Source: Chrysomallon squamiferum (lineage: Eukaryota; Mollusca; Gastropoda; Neomphalida; Peltospiridae). From it: a stretch of 64,000 nucleotides of DNA. The number at the start of each line of letters is the position of its first letter. Within the stretch, counting starts at the first letter, position 1. A program made the position numbers and the translations under genes. Below the pieces are notes generated by a model. That model saw nothing but the letters and a program-made list of their open reading frames with translations, searched no databases and had not been told where the DNA came from. The stretch is from positions 3,322,667 through 3,386,666 of the forward strand of contig CM022665.1 in NCBI GenBank assembly GCA_012295275.1, read 5' to 3'. This document shows, in pieces, positions 42,014-50,853 of this stretch.

Positions 42014-42391
42014 CAGATTATGATTTTTACCCATTAACATTATGCAATATTGTTTTTATATCAGCTTTGCATGAAACTTAAATTGGTAAATAAATCATGG
42101 AAAAAAATGTCATGCACATTTGAAACACGAAAATACATTAGGCTTAGACTATATAAGAAATGCAGAGTAACATTAGTCACTAAAAAAAAAATAATATCCA
42201 CATTAAACCAGGAAATATCCTTAATCCAACGTATTCTTTTTCATAAGCTTTAGGAAAAGCAGTAACATATTAATCAGATTAATGAGATTAATGTAACAAA
42301 CCTCCAGTTGCAACTATCTACCTTTGGCTTCAGGGAATATGTTTACTATCCTATGTTTACACATTTGCCAAAATTCCATACCGTCCGCCAT
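8568..42391 (-). CDS. GOLGB1: Giantin (Golgin subfamily B member 1), about 20 coding exons
   Basis: A single chain of minus-strand exons with GT-AG borders and matching phases, joined from 42391 to the stop at 8568-8570. It encodes an almost uninterrupted coiled coil (Glu/Lys/Gln/Leu-rich) with a C-terminal membrane segment, LLWAYFILLHILIISCF, and the ending TGFI. Near the N-terminus, LKSMVREREETINKKDKEL followed by LSKLKLQAKAKAA aligns with vertebrate giantin, and the next exon matches its EEQ-S-KEELIS region. Giantin is a Golgi tether held in cis/medial cisternae by its C-terminal anchor and involved in vesicle capture and glycosylation. Vertebrate giantin is about 3,260 residues; here the exons sum to about 7,410 once twelve small indels in exon 12 are allowed for. 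The extra length comes from a 1797-bp tandem array in exon 12. The chain is well supported except for exon 1 and the exon 12 donor. Confidence 0.85.
8982..9042 (-). CDS. GOLGB1: Giantin exon 19, basic juxtamembrane segment
   Basis: 61 nt, acceptor TTTCAG, donor GTATCT. Encodes RHGFGYCQRFQRWLNVKKY, basic and aromatic, as expected just before a C-terminal Golgi anchor. The donor is not a strong match but is the one that keeps phase. Confidence 0.7.
9258..9318 (-). CDS. GOLGB1: Giantin exon 18
   Basis: 61 nt, acceptor CTCCAAG, donor GTAAGT. Encodes VKLDMEEFEESKIREISPML, an acidic linker before the membrane-proximal part. Confidence 0.75.
9565..9724 (-). CDS. GOLGB1: Giantin exon 17
   Basis: Acceptor CTCTCAG preceded by a 30-base poly-T (on the minus strand), donor GTAATT. 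Encodes VESLEQERDLAAKKCAELER and onward to SSIMKE, the last coiled-coil segment. Confidence 0.85.
9735..9764. repeat. Poly-A (30 bases)
   Basis: On the minus strand this is a poly-T just upstream of the exon 17 acceptor and may serve as its pyrimidine tract. Confidence 0.95.
10056..10156 (-). CDS. GOLGB1: Giantin exon 16
   Basis: Acceptor ACTGCAG, donor GTATGA. Encodes FSEIERRSVSESLQRTSHVV, a Ser/Thr-rich stretch likely outside the coiled coil, then ELKICKK. Confidence 0.8.
10300..10350. repeat. (AAT)n microsatellite
   Basis: In giantin intron 15, between exons 15 and 16. Confidence 0.95.
10926..11072 (-). CDS. GOLGB1: Giantin exon 15
   Basis: 49 codons, donor GTAGGT, codon boundary at both ends. 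Encodes VSQLAEDRGYLNLQLGKL and onward to THLSTQVK. Confidence 0.87.
11431..16368 (-). CDS. GOLGB1: Giantin exon 14
   Basis: 1,646 intact codons, acceptor TCTTGTAG, donor GTTGGT. Continuous coiled coil from VDNLKQSVEELNLQLKSQQ to CQQLAMQ. The absence of any frame error over 4.9 kb contrasts with the repeat array of the same gene and matters for reading the indels there. Confidence 0.92.
16369..18013 (-). other. Giantin intron 13, 1.6 kb
   Basis: AT-rich, with homopolymer runs at 16660-16710. No exon or element recognised. Confidence 0.6.
18014..20647 (-). CDS. GOLGB1: Giantin exon 13
   Basis: 878 intact codons, acceptor TTTTTTACAG, donor GTAAGA. Coiled coil beginning EKEQQMSEHKVELVQ. A low-helix island of aromatic, serine and tyrosine residues (around MPDYSRTEQILSPRGYGQWD, near 19760-19900) interrupts it; such breaks are typical hinges in long golgins. 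Frame is clean, unlike exon 12. Confidence 0.9.
20648..21402 (-). other. Giantin intron 12
   Basis: AT-rich, with a (TTA)n tract at 21081-21150. Its upstream border depends on the uncertain exon 12 donor. Confidence 0.55.
21081..21150. repeat. (TTA)n microsatellite
   Basis: In giantin intron 12, slightly interrupted by TTG and CTA. Confidence 0.95.
21403..32860 (-). CDS. GOLGB1: Giantin exon 12, giant exon with 599-codon tandem repeats and frame breaks
   Basis: One exon of about 11.4 kb, acceptor TTTTTACAG before LEEVQQSLQSERQ. It encodes about 3,818 residues of coiled coil, residues 849-4666 of the model. Positions 32860-30650 are open and carry the first, divergent copy; 30605-21940 hold near-identical 1797-bp units; 21940-21403 is unique and acidic. 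Twelve small indels break the frame (near 23004, 23324, 23504, 23549, 25860, 25905, 26108, 26187, 27145, 27352, 29152 and 30644), net +4. Removing that net change makes the exon a multiple of three in the phase needed by both neighbours. The 3' border is uncertain: donor GTAGTC after 21403 or GTTCTA after 21451, both in phase 0 and both weak. As written, the array cannot be translated through. Confidence 0.75.
21940..22983 (-). repeat. Giantin repeat unit, partial copy (most C-terminal)
   Basis: About 1.04 kb of the 1797-bp unit. Homology ends inside the segment EKTVEEKQQ, after which the protein becomes unique (SNSYESEKGELSSQLEML). It carries the VKINSE / YKDQC variant also found in the unit at 28380-30177. 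Confidence 0.9.
22984..24783 (-). repeat. Giantin repeat unit, full copy
   Basis: 1800 bases between successive occurrences of the ACCAAGCAAC anchor. It contains +1 near 23004, -1 near 23324, +2 near 23504 and +1 near 23549 relative to other copies, net +3, so the underlying unit is 1797. Confidence 0.92.
24784..26582 (-). repeat. Giantin repeat unit, full copy
   Basis: 1799 bases anchor to anchor. Net +2 from differences near 25860 (+1), 25905 (-1), 26108 (+1) and 26187 (+1). Almost identical to the neighbouring units over the remaining length. Confidence 0.92.
26583..28379 (-). repeat. Giantin repeat unit, full copy
   Basis: 1797 bases, with a -1 near 27145 and a compensating +1 near 27352 (an extra T in a T-run). 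About 200 bases between them are out of frame as written. Confidence 0.92.
28380..30177 (-). repeat. Giantin repeat unit, full copy
   Basis: 1798 bases; one extra T in a T-run near 29152. Shares the LSEKCHDIENQNVSLKEE variant with the unit above the 28380 anchor and with the divergent first copy. Confidence 0.92.
30178..32050 (-). repeat. Giantin repeat unit, first and divergent copy
   Basis: 1873 bases anchor to anchor; with a 2-base loss near 30644 this is 1875, or 625 codons. Blocks of high identity (KGQYEQLLGDAEYLKK, the ETHIQKLNEEKQ region) alternate with a diverged middle that has 26 extra codons. Likely the ancestral copy from which the array expanded. Confidence 0.8.
32861..33343 (-). 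other. Giantin intron 11, 0.5 kb
   Basis: AT-rich with one patch near 33090-33170 that is richer in G+C and non-coding. No gene seen. Confidence 0.5.
33344..33462 (-). CDS. GOLGB1: Giantin exon 11
   Basis: Acceptor CTGTTTTAG, donor GTTTGT. Completes the split codon and reads VEKEKEELLEQIKTLKEKI and onward to DELLIK. Confidence 0.83.
33676..33826 (-). CDS. GOLGB1: Giantin exon 10
   Basis: Acceptor GTAACAG, donor GTAAAA. Encodes IEMTNQITQLNSVVTSLEEE and onward; leaves one base of an aspartate codon. Confidence 0.83.
34354..34539 (-). CDS. GOLGB1: Giantin exon 9
   Basis: Acceptor TTGACAG, donor GTGAGC; 62 codons beginning NQLIFDENQKQTVESL. Coiled coil. Confidence 0.84.
34540..35130 (-). other. 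Giantin intron 8, 0.6 kb
   Basis: AT-rich with an oligo-T run at 34776-34795. No coding or structural signal found. Confidence 0.55.
35131..35282 (-). CDS. GOLGB1: Giantin exon 8
   Basis: Acceptor CTTGCAG, donor GTACAG. Encodes QLEEKIKELEQEKEILIQ and onward to TDLQASIDQ, heptad-rich. Confidence 0.82.
35507..35624 (-). CDS. GOLGB1: Giantin exon 7
   Basis: Acceptor TAAACAG, donor GTAGAT. Encodes GSSVEEEVVSLKNCLAELED and onward; ends with one base of a glycine codon completed by exon 8. Confidence 0.8.
35625..36777 (-). other. Giantin intron 6, 1.15 kb
   Basis: AT-rich intron sequence with a C-run followed by an A-run at 35782-35800. Nothing else recognised. Confidence 0.55.
36778..37905 (-). 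CDS. GOLGB1: Giantin exon 6
   Basis: 376 codons, acceptor CTTTGCAG, donor GTAAGT. Coiled coil with a short non-helical break (MGSITTAGSQEGSQ) roughly two-thirds through. An alternative AG nine bases further in cannot be excluded. Confidence 0.88.
38125..38283 (-). CDS. GOLGB1: Giantin exon 5
   Basis: Acceptor GTCATCAG, donor GTGTGT; 53 codons. Encodes SQLQAMYAQMLYKDKKMMDL and onward to RGRDKVVE. Too short for a start-based open-frame search; found by phase and splice sites. Confidence 0.8.
38284..39436 (-). other. Giantin intron 4, 1.15 kb
   Basis: AT-rich sequence between well-supported exons; no feature recognised. Confidence 0.55.
39437..39703 (-). CDS. GOLGB1: Giantin exon 4
   Basis: Acceptor AATCAG, donor GTGAGT; 89 codons. 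A coiled coil follows a short acidic linker (TTEDAAGEEQM), as in the vertebrate protein, and ends GDGGQDLE. Confidence 0.85.
39704..40263 (-). other. Giantin intron 3, 0.56 kb
   Basis: AT-rich with short homopolymers; nothing recognised. Confidence 0.55.
40264..40362 (-). CDS. GOLGB1: Giantin exon 3
   Basis: 99 nt, codon-boundary at both ends, donor GTTTGT. Encodes ETKANLSKLKLQAKAKAAKA, the counterpart of the KLKLHAKAKL motif of vertebrate giantin, which gave the gene its name here. Confidence 0.85.
40689..40824 (-). CDS. GOLGB1: Giantin exon 2
   Basis: Acceptor TTTGACAG, donor GTATAG. Contains the internal ATG (MADSDLQMQLEAQ) and ends LKSMVREREETINKKDKELI, a segment aligning with the N-terminal part of vertebrate giantin. 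Confidence 0.8.
40825..42362 (-). other. Giantin intron 1 (if exon 1 is right), 1.5 kb
   Basis: Holds an 80-base (GA)n tract at 41931-42010 and a short exact tandem duplication near 41619-41680. No coding exon with a giantin-like MLSRL motif was found on the minus strand here. Confidence 0.45.
41931..42010. repeat. (GA)n microsatellite, 80 bp
   Basis: Uninterrupted GA dinucleotides in giantin intron 1. Confidence 0.98.
42363..42391 (-). CDS. GOLGB1: Giantin exon 1 candidate (start codon exon)
   Basis: ATG at 42391-42389 in good context (AAG before, GCG after) begins MADGMEFWQ and ends two bases into a codon before donor GTGTAA. The phase fits exon 2, which has an open frame upstream of its own ATG. 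The conserved MLSRL-type N-terminus of vertebrate giantin is absent. The alternative start is the ATG in exon 2 (40805-40803). Confidence 0.5.
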
Positions 42392-42480
42392 CTTGTCAAA
42401 CTTTCAGTCACGTGTCTTGTATGCGTGTCAGTCAGAAGAGTTTTCCCCCTTAACCATGTTTTGCAGGCCTAGGTCTTAGA
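42392..42480 (-). promoter_or_regulatory. Putative giantin promoter/5' UTR with an E-box
   Basis: Directly upstream of the exon 1 ATG and richer in G+C than the flanks. A CACGTG palindrome lies at 42409-42414, 18 bases from the ATG. Whether it is in the promoter or the transcribed leader is unknown. Confidence 0.35.
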
Positions 42481-42781
42481 AACCACGAATGACTTAACAA
42501 GCATCAAACAAATTTGCAGAAGAAATGACATTTTCCATGGGCTATGCATTTCATTATTATTATTATTATTATTATTAAAATATTATTATTACTATAAACA
42601 TTATATCACAGAAAAGCAGAAATGATTAACGAATCTTGAATGGGGAAACAGCAAAGGACGACTGAGAATTGTTGATTCTAAAAGAGAAAGAGTATTCTAT
42701 GACAAATATTCATTTATTTTATAATGTCTTCTAAAAACAATAGGCTAACCATTTTGTTTTCTCTCTCCATCAGTAATAGAA

Positions 42782-42785
<4 letters not shown>

Positions 42786-42841
<56 letters not shown>
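42786..42841. repeat. (GA)n microsatellite, 56 bp
   Basis: Second pure GA tract, about 400 bases upstream of the giantin start, in the head-to-head intergenic region. Confidence 0.97.
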
Positions 42842-42846
<5 letters not shown>

Positions 42847-45012
42847 ATCACGTCCGATTTACAAATATTTTACAGACGTTTATTAATTTGAAAAACGTGA
42901 TGAAACAGAACAAATTTACAACGCACAAATTCATGTCACTGTAAGTATGTTTAATCAATAATAACGCACAGTACTTCAACAGATGGTGTCGAAATGACCT
43001 GTATTTAATAGCTGGGCTGGCGTTCCTCGGTTGTATTTCATACTCTAACAATGATTATGTTAGTGTTATTATATTCGGTTTAATGACATGTTATGGAAAT
43101 GACCTAGACTGTGCGTAATGCACGAAACCAGAGAATTATGATAGTTAAGTTAATATTTAAAATAATTATTACCCGTATTATGTAATACATTACAACTTTA
43201 ATGTAATTGTACAGCAATGATTATCTGTGACACCATGTCGCTAATAATACTTTTTCTGTTTTTGTTTTACCTTTTTGAGACATGAAGGTGTCGAAAGGTC
43301 TGCTTACTAACATCAAAATGTTATTCCTTTATTTTAAAATGCCTACACATGGAAAAAAGAAGTTATTTTCTGTTTGTAGTTTTATTACATATTGCATATT
43401 TATGAATGACTCATCATTTTGCACACATTATAATTGACAAATACACACATACATACACTATTTATCTCACATGCACACAAATACAAACATACAAATATGC
43501 ACACACTTACACTGATACACATACACATAGAGGCACACATGCACATACAAGCACAAACACGCACATACAAACATATCCACAGAAAAAGAGAGGGTCAGGT
43601 AATCCTCTCCTCAGGCAGTCATAACTGCTCCATGTATGGGTCCAGACAAATCTCAATAAACTTTTGTTACAGGACATATCTGTTTTCTTCTTATTTTTTT
43701 AATATATTTATTTTATTATTTTTTTTATATTATATTAAAGGATATTCTTATATAAAACGAAACGATTGTTATGACGCATCGATTGTGTAAAAAAAACAAC
43801 AACCCCAAAAACACCTTAAGAAAAAACAAAAACATGTAGGATTGTTTTACAATTGTGTTGAAGTTTACATGAGGTCGGCAGAGCAAATATTCTCAGTTTC
43901 TTTCATAGCCGGTCTCTTTCTTTAAACAATCCGTATTTCCTCGAGAACAAAAAAAAAAAAAAAAAAAAATCATTGTTGCTCCTTTATATTTAAATGTCAC
44001 TTGATCTGTTGGTGTACTGAAGATTTAACAGCTTCAGAACAAAAAAAAAAAACCGAATAATTAAAAATAAAGACCAATTCGCAGTTTATAATCTTTTCTC
44101 TTTTAATGAAGTAAATGTTGTTTTATCCTTTAAGAATATTCATACCCAAAATGTGCTATGGTGTTAAGAAACAGCCTAAATATATCTCATATAATCTTTT
44201 CATGTTAGAATGTTTTTTTTTTTTTTAACTAGATACCAACCTTTACACTAACATTAATATAACCACCGGAACATACGTATTTTGACTCTGTGCAAATGTA
44301 TGTGTAAGATGTGTATGTGGTAAAATGGCACCTACATCGACGAATTCAATAATTAATAAATATATATTTTTAAAAAGAGAACTAAAATAAATAGAACTAA
44401 TCATTACAAAATTGCTGTATACTCAGTCTTACCAGGATCTTTTATTTACTTTCAAATGCACCACAGTCTAAAACCGCATCACAACAAAGGTAAAGTGATA
44501 ACCTCCATACTTTTTTTTATGAGTTTTTCGTCTTATTTTTGTGTTTTATTATCAAACTTTGTGTCCAGTATCTAATAAAACAATTACATGAAATTATGTA
44601 AATCTAGATAGGCTACATTTGTTCGTACTACAATAGGAAGCACTAAAGAAAAATCAAAAAGATAATATCACGTAAAACAGCTAAAAACAAAAACAAATGC
44701 TGAATAAGTCTTTTACTTGATCACAATTTTACACTGACTATTTAGCATCTTTAAACTGTTAAAGAAATATTAAGTATTACCGTAATTCTGTCTTTAATGG
44801 AATGTTAACTAAAATAAAATGAACTTTTGTGGGCTAGACTTGTTTATTATTTACCTAACAGAAAATTTAGGGTGTGATATTTATGTAACCAGTACGGTTT
44901 CAAATACGGTAAGCAGATCAGAAAGATTGCAACTTAGGTTATTCATGCGAGTTAGCTTGAAAATAATACGTTAATTTTACTGACAGATACCTCCCTCCAA
45001 CACCACCCGACT

Positions 45013-45022
45013 TTTATTTATT

Positions 45023-45085
<63 letters not shown>

Positions 45086-45094
45086 TTATTTATC

Positions 45095-45125
<31 letters not shown>
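45013..45125. repeat. Compound microsatellite (TTTA)(TTA)(ATC)
   Basis: Three adjacent short-unit tracts about 1.4 kb upstream of the rapsyn start. Confidence 0.95.
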
Positions 45126-45271
45126 GTTAATTCTGAAGTGTAAGACACAACAGGTAATTTATTATCTAAAACTGAAGGAGAATTCTCAAAAGGCACTGTT
45201 CATTTAATTATTTACAAAATATACCTGTGCTCCACTAAGCAGCACATAAAATGCAAACTTTTCTTTCTTTC

Positions 45272-45302
<31 letters not shown>

Positions 45303-45317
45303 TTTTACACTAAACAG

Positions 45318-45428
45318 ACACCTCGGAACTTGTCAATTGTTCTTCCGTCGTCTGCTTTTTCACGAAGCAGCAGAACTGAGATCTTGGCGTATGCCGCTAC
45401 AGAGGGACGTTTACATTCGGCCCGGCAA
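45318..45428 (+). other. Possible rapsyn 5' non-coding exon
   Basis: A G+C- and CpG-richer stretch following a 50-base pyrimidine tract and an AAACAG acceptor-like site, and ending before GTACAT. The rapsyn start exon has its own acceptor-like CACATTTCAG 13 bases before the ATG, so an upstream exon is expected. The patch also has an open frame of about 70 codons with no recognisable product. Confidence 0.3.
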
Positions 45429-46472
45429 GTACATATTCAACAACACTGATGATCTGCTATTGCAGTTGAAGGCAGGTAGGACGGCTAATGAATTTTGTCT
45501 TCTGGTGGGGAATGTTTCACTAAAGAATTTCAGGATTACTTTTGATGAATGAAACTGGTTTTTATTTTATGTTTATTTTTATTTATTTGTAAACATTTTG
45601 TACATGAATTTTACCTGTGTGAAAAAAATTCGCTACGTGACTTGTACCTTACTCGTGTTTACAGTAACATAATACAAGTCATGAATTAGTCACATTTCTG
45701 TTATTTTGTAATACCATACTCTTTTGCAGGTTTTATATCAGTTCAACATGTGAGGCTTTCTTTTCATTACGACATATGGAGGCAAGTTGATCTTATGTTT
45801 TTGTGCAGTTACACGTGTGAACAAAAGTTACATGAAAATATGTCTCAAGATGCTAACGTGGTTTTCATGAAGTGAAAAAAAAAGGTTCATTTTGCTGTTT
45901 TAACAACCTTTTAAGGCGGAGAATGAAGTAAATATCAAATATATAAACTTCATACAACAAAACTTTTTTCTCTTAACTTTATCAGTTAGAAGGAAGTTAC
46001 TTCAACAGATACGTATGCTTACTTTTCCTTTGATGGTATGCAAACAAACTGGATGGACGCAAAGTAAATTAAGAGCCAAATTTAGGCTGTTTTTTTTTTT
46101 TTTTTTTTAATAAATATTATTCAGCAGTGAGTGACACAAATTCAAACACAACTCTGTGACTTGCTTTCTCTGAAAGACACTGAACTTCTCACTGAAGGTT
46201 AGACATTAGCAAAATACAAACATAATAGTAATTGTTATCGTTTGTTTATTGACTTATTATCACCTTTACATACGAATGGAATTTGCAGTAACGGGGTGCT
46301 GGAAGTGTTGTGGAAATACGATATAGGCAAACGACCCAGTTTGAGAAAGCTACCTAACTAAATACAGGACATGAACTTAATTTGACTTTGTAATTCATTC
46401 TGTGAAGTCTATCTTCGCATGCATATGGTTAATTATCATGCCTTGTACTGTCACATTTCAGATTTCATAAGA

Positions 46473-47159
46473 ATGGGACAGACGTTGGCAAGAAGGTCGC
46501 GAGACCGAGGGACAAAACTGTGGGAGGAGCAGAGATTCGAAGAAGCAATAGAAGCCTGGGAAACTGCATTAAAACGAACGACCAAACCCGCCGACAAATT
46601 TGATATTTTTGGTAATCTCTGCATGGCACTCTGTGATATGGGAAAATACCGGAATTCTCTCAATTACGCCGATCAGCAAATTGAAATTGCAAATAAACTG
46701 AATAATCCATTAATGATATCGCAGGCCTATTTTCATCTAGCTTTGTGTAATGAACGAGTGAGCGAATACTCAAAATCTGTTTCTTACTGTCGATATAGCC
46801 TTCAGGTGGAAAACACAGACGATAAACTTATCGGATGGATTCATTTTTGTTTGGGAAATGCTTTCATTGGACTTAGTGAATTTCCCAAAGCTTGGAAAAG
46901 TTATTCGAAAAGTTTATCTCTTGCAAGAACTAAGAAAAATCTTTTGCTGGAAATGCTTGTTGAAACCAGATTAGGAAATTTGTTTTCCCAATTAGTGGAT
47001 TATGAAACTGGCCTCAGTTATTGCAGCAAAGCGTGGGAGACCATAAACGCGTTTGAGGAAAATGATCCGATTGTTAAATACAAGAGACAAATTGCCGTGT
47101 ATATAGCCATTCCATACAGGAAGACTGGATTTTACAACGAGGCTATGGACTTCTGTGAG
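46473..47159 (+). CDS. RAPSN: Rapsyn coding exon 1
   Basis: 229 codons, donor GTAAGA. Holds the myristoylation start and the first five or so TPR-like repeats, ending YNEAMDFCE. Acceptor-like TTTCAG at 46455-46460 suggests the exon begins 12 bases before the ATG. Confidence 0.94.
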
Positions 47160-48799
47160 GTAAGACAAATAACTAACAGGTGCGGCAGACAAAGTGAGTA
47201 AATTACAGATGAGAATAACACTGATTTATTTATCAGATGGCTACGTCCGCACACTCAAGACTAACACAATTACTAATAATATAAATATATATATATTAAA
47301 AACACAGAACATATGCAGTAAAATTCCTGCATCCATTTACAAGCAACCAATTTTATTTACTAACCCGCATTTTAATTCTGGCTCCCAAACATTACAAATC
47401 CTTTCTCTATTTTAGACGTATCTACGTCATCTTGTTTTCTTTGTTTTTGTTTTCCTTTGTCTATATGTAAAGTAGAAAGAACTACATTTTGTATGCCTTT
47501 CGTCTTATCCAAACAATTTTATTGAAGATGTTACGTGTTATTCGGTTTTAAACGTTGTGTACGAAATTCACCTTGGCGTGTTCTTTCGAATACTTTACTG
47601 TGGCCGTTACATTGTTTTCTTCATTTAAAATACCTGGATAATATACAATACAAAAACAAAAATTAACATACGTTGTTTGACTTTGAATAAACAAATGTAA
47701 AAACTTTTGATAAGTATGGATTACATACTAACAAATTTAGTTATCGATTGTCATTTCTAACATTTGAACTAAAAGGTTGACTCAGCATAAGCTGTAGTGA
47801 CTATTTTAGCGTGGTAAAATTGGAATCACACTATGTACATTATGTTATAAATAGCTAACTAGGTTGATTCTGGTTTATTATTAAGCAGAGAGCTTATTTT
47901 GAGGAACTATTTCCGAGGCGTATGGGAACCTGTTCAACTTGGTTAGTATTGTTCCACGTTTTCCGTTAACAGACGTGATTCAGCGATGTGCACCATCGTA
48001 CTTGTCCAATGTGTTATCTTCAATAATAAAACGTGTTAAACATGTACAGACACCATGTGCAGCAGACACGTTTCTGTGTAACAGTATAAACCTAGGTTAT
48101 TTTATGTCTGGATGAGAATGCTTGGTGTAAGCCAATCTTGCTATGCCAAAAATCCTGCGATTTCGTCTCCATCTGATAATAATAATTATAACAAGTACTG
48201 TATGAGTGGGTGGAGTGAGCCACACATAAAGTCTAGAGGAAGAAAGTCGTTTTTACATTAATTTTACAAATACCGCGCTTCAACTTCGTTAGTTTTGTTT
48301 TAGAAGATGATGCCTGTTCTCTCTATTTTTTTCAAGTGGTGGACAACACAGGTCTCCTATAATGTCTGGAAAAGGTGAAATTTTAAAAACTGTTACAGAT
48401 AGATAAAAATAATGAAATAAACTGATCAACAGGCATTGATTTTGCAAATCAATTTTCATAAATTTTGATACCACTGTTTGGCGGCGTAAAAAAAATAGTT
48501 TACCCTGTTCTTAGACGTTTATCGACATATTTTGTTTCATTAACTATCATCTATAAAACGAAAAACATAATTTACTTCTGCTGAAGTGCACCGCAGTGCT
48601 TATGCAGATATTTTATCGTTATCAAATAATGCATTAGGCCTGTAGGTGTTGTTTTTTGTGTTTTTTTCTTCACATTTCACTGGTATCATATATTTAAAAA
48701 CAAAACAAAAAAGAACAACTAATCTAAATAATTTCCTCTTTTTTCTTTGTTGTTGCTAAGCAACACCGGTTTCATTGAATAGGTGTCGAATTAGTGGGG

Positions 48800-48841
<42 letters not shown>

Positions 48842-49944
48842 ACACACACACACACGTCCGTTTGTGAATACAAGAAAAAATTAAAGAAAAGTAAGACAGT
48901 AATAAATAAAAAGCAAAGAAAGATAGTTTATCTCTGTAATTATGGAAACTTCGGTCTTTTAAAATTGTTTTCTTTGAACATTCTTTTCTTATTTCATAGA
49001 TCAATAGAATCTTGAAATAAGCGACAGAAATAATTCACAGCCAAACATAAAATCGATGACACATTCATTTTTTTGTAGTTATTTTTTTCATGAACCCAGT
49101 GCTGTATAATGTGCAGTTAATTTGATCCGAAAAATGATTTACGTAATGCATCTGTAATAAATCTTGAAGAAGGTTTTGAAATTCGTGTCTTAATAATATT
49201 CTCTGCTTATATAAAAATATTAAGATGTACGTAAATGAACACAAAATGCAGAAATAAAAAATAAAAAGAGGACGCTTATCGTTCAGTTTTCTTTGATCCC
49301 TGAGTAAAAACAACAACTTTTAAAAATAACAAATAGAACATATACACACCCACACACTGGTGTACGCAACATACTTGTTCTGTAAAAAAAAATAAAAACT
49401 ATAAAAAGAAAACAATAAACCAACAAAACTCCAGTGCTCTTGTCACAGTATAATTAATATCTTTTAGATATCTTCAATAAAAACCTTTTAAAAATACCTT
49501 TTTTTTTTTATTTTTCTTTTTTAAAATAATAAATATCTCAAATGTATAATACGTTACGCGCCGTAAACGAAAAAAACCAAACATGACACAACAAACCACG
49601 ACAGGTTGTCGCCTCTTCCTGCAGTGTTACAACAGGAAACTGCTTATTTTCCGCAAATTAGTACAATCAGCAAAAGCTAAGAAAAACAACGTGAGGTCTG
49701 TACACTTTGAAATAGCAAGAAAACCCGGCTAATTTGTTTATACCTTTGTGAGAAACACCTCTAACATGATTATTTCATTCGACGGTTCGAGAGAGTAAGC
49801 TACTTTCAGAAACATTAAACGTCACAGCTAACATAAAAAGTAACACCGGTTGTACACGAACTGTTTTGTTTAATGACTGAGAAATTAGAATTACGTATCC
49901 GAATATTGCTTTCAAAAACACCTTTTGTTTTCATTTTTAAATAA

Positions 49945-49975
<31 letters not shown>

Positions 49976-50224
49976 AATTGCTTATCAAAACTATAATCAT
50001 ATCATATAGGTTTTGACCTCGATTACTGAAATAATTGAAAGGTATCATAAACACAGAGTTTCCTGGTTGGTGATGGTTATCGGTTTCTACGTTGGCGGTA
50101 AAATAAGGGATCCCCCCACACACACAAAAAAAAGGGAGAAAAAAAAAAAAAAAAGAAATGTACAGGTAAATAACTAATAACTTTGTTGTGAATCCTTTAA
50201 AATAACAAGAAAACAATCCAACAA

Positions 50225-50255
<31 letters not shown>

Positions 50256-50731
50256 TGTATGTATGTATTCATTTATATAACGGGAAAGAAGGCAACAAAA
50301 CAAGTTATCTGATTGGTTTTGTTTGTGTAAACATAAAATACAACTTTAACGTAATTAACAGATAATTAATTTTATAAAACGATATTATTATTATTATTTA
50401 ATGTTTAACAGGCTGTGAATTTAATACTCGTAGATTTATATGATGCGTAAAACAAGAAGAAACTATCGTATTTTTTAAAGCAAGAAAAAAAAAATTAGAA
50501 TTAAAAATATTATACAGAAACAAATAAATCACTAAAACCCAATAAAAGAAAATAATAAGAAAAAGAAAACAACCAGAACGTCGTCTCTAAATATATATCC
50601 CCATGAAAAAATAACTAATAATAACTTTTAATAATAAAAAATAAAATAAATAAATAAATAAAAGACATGAAGAAAAACAGAACTCAGAACAAAAAAAAAA
50701 ATAGCAATGACCAGCATAAAAAAAAAAATAA

Positions 50732-50780
<49 letters not shown>

Positions 50781-50810
50781 GAACAAGAGCAAGAACAAGA
50801 AGAACAAAAG

Positions 50811-50853
<43 letters not shown>

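Larger units (their letters stand above)
42481..46472. other. Intergenic DNA between divergent giantin and rapsyn, 4 kb
   Basis: AT-rich with (GA)n at 42786-42841, an ACA-rich low-complexity block at 43430-43570, poly-A near 43951-43970 and a compound (TTTA)(TTA)(ATC) tract at 45013-45125. Apart from the 45318-45428 patch listed separately I see no gene. Confidence 0.5.

Noticed and set aside
46419-46472. Upstream in-frame ATG for rapsyn
   Set aside because: It would bury the MGQ myristoylation start of the family, and an acceptor-like TTTCAG lies between the two ATGs.
49815-50303. 162-codon minus-strand open frame
   Set aside because: Driven by the GTAT and AAAT microsatellites (runs of YIHT and FIYL); no domain and no splice support.
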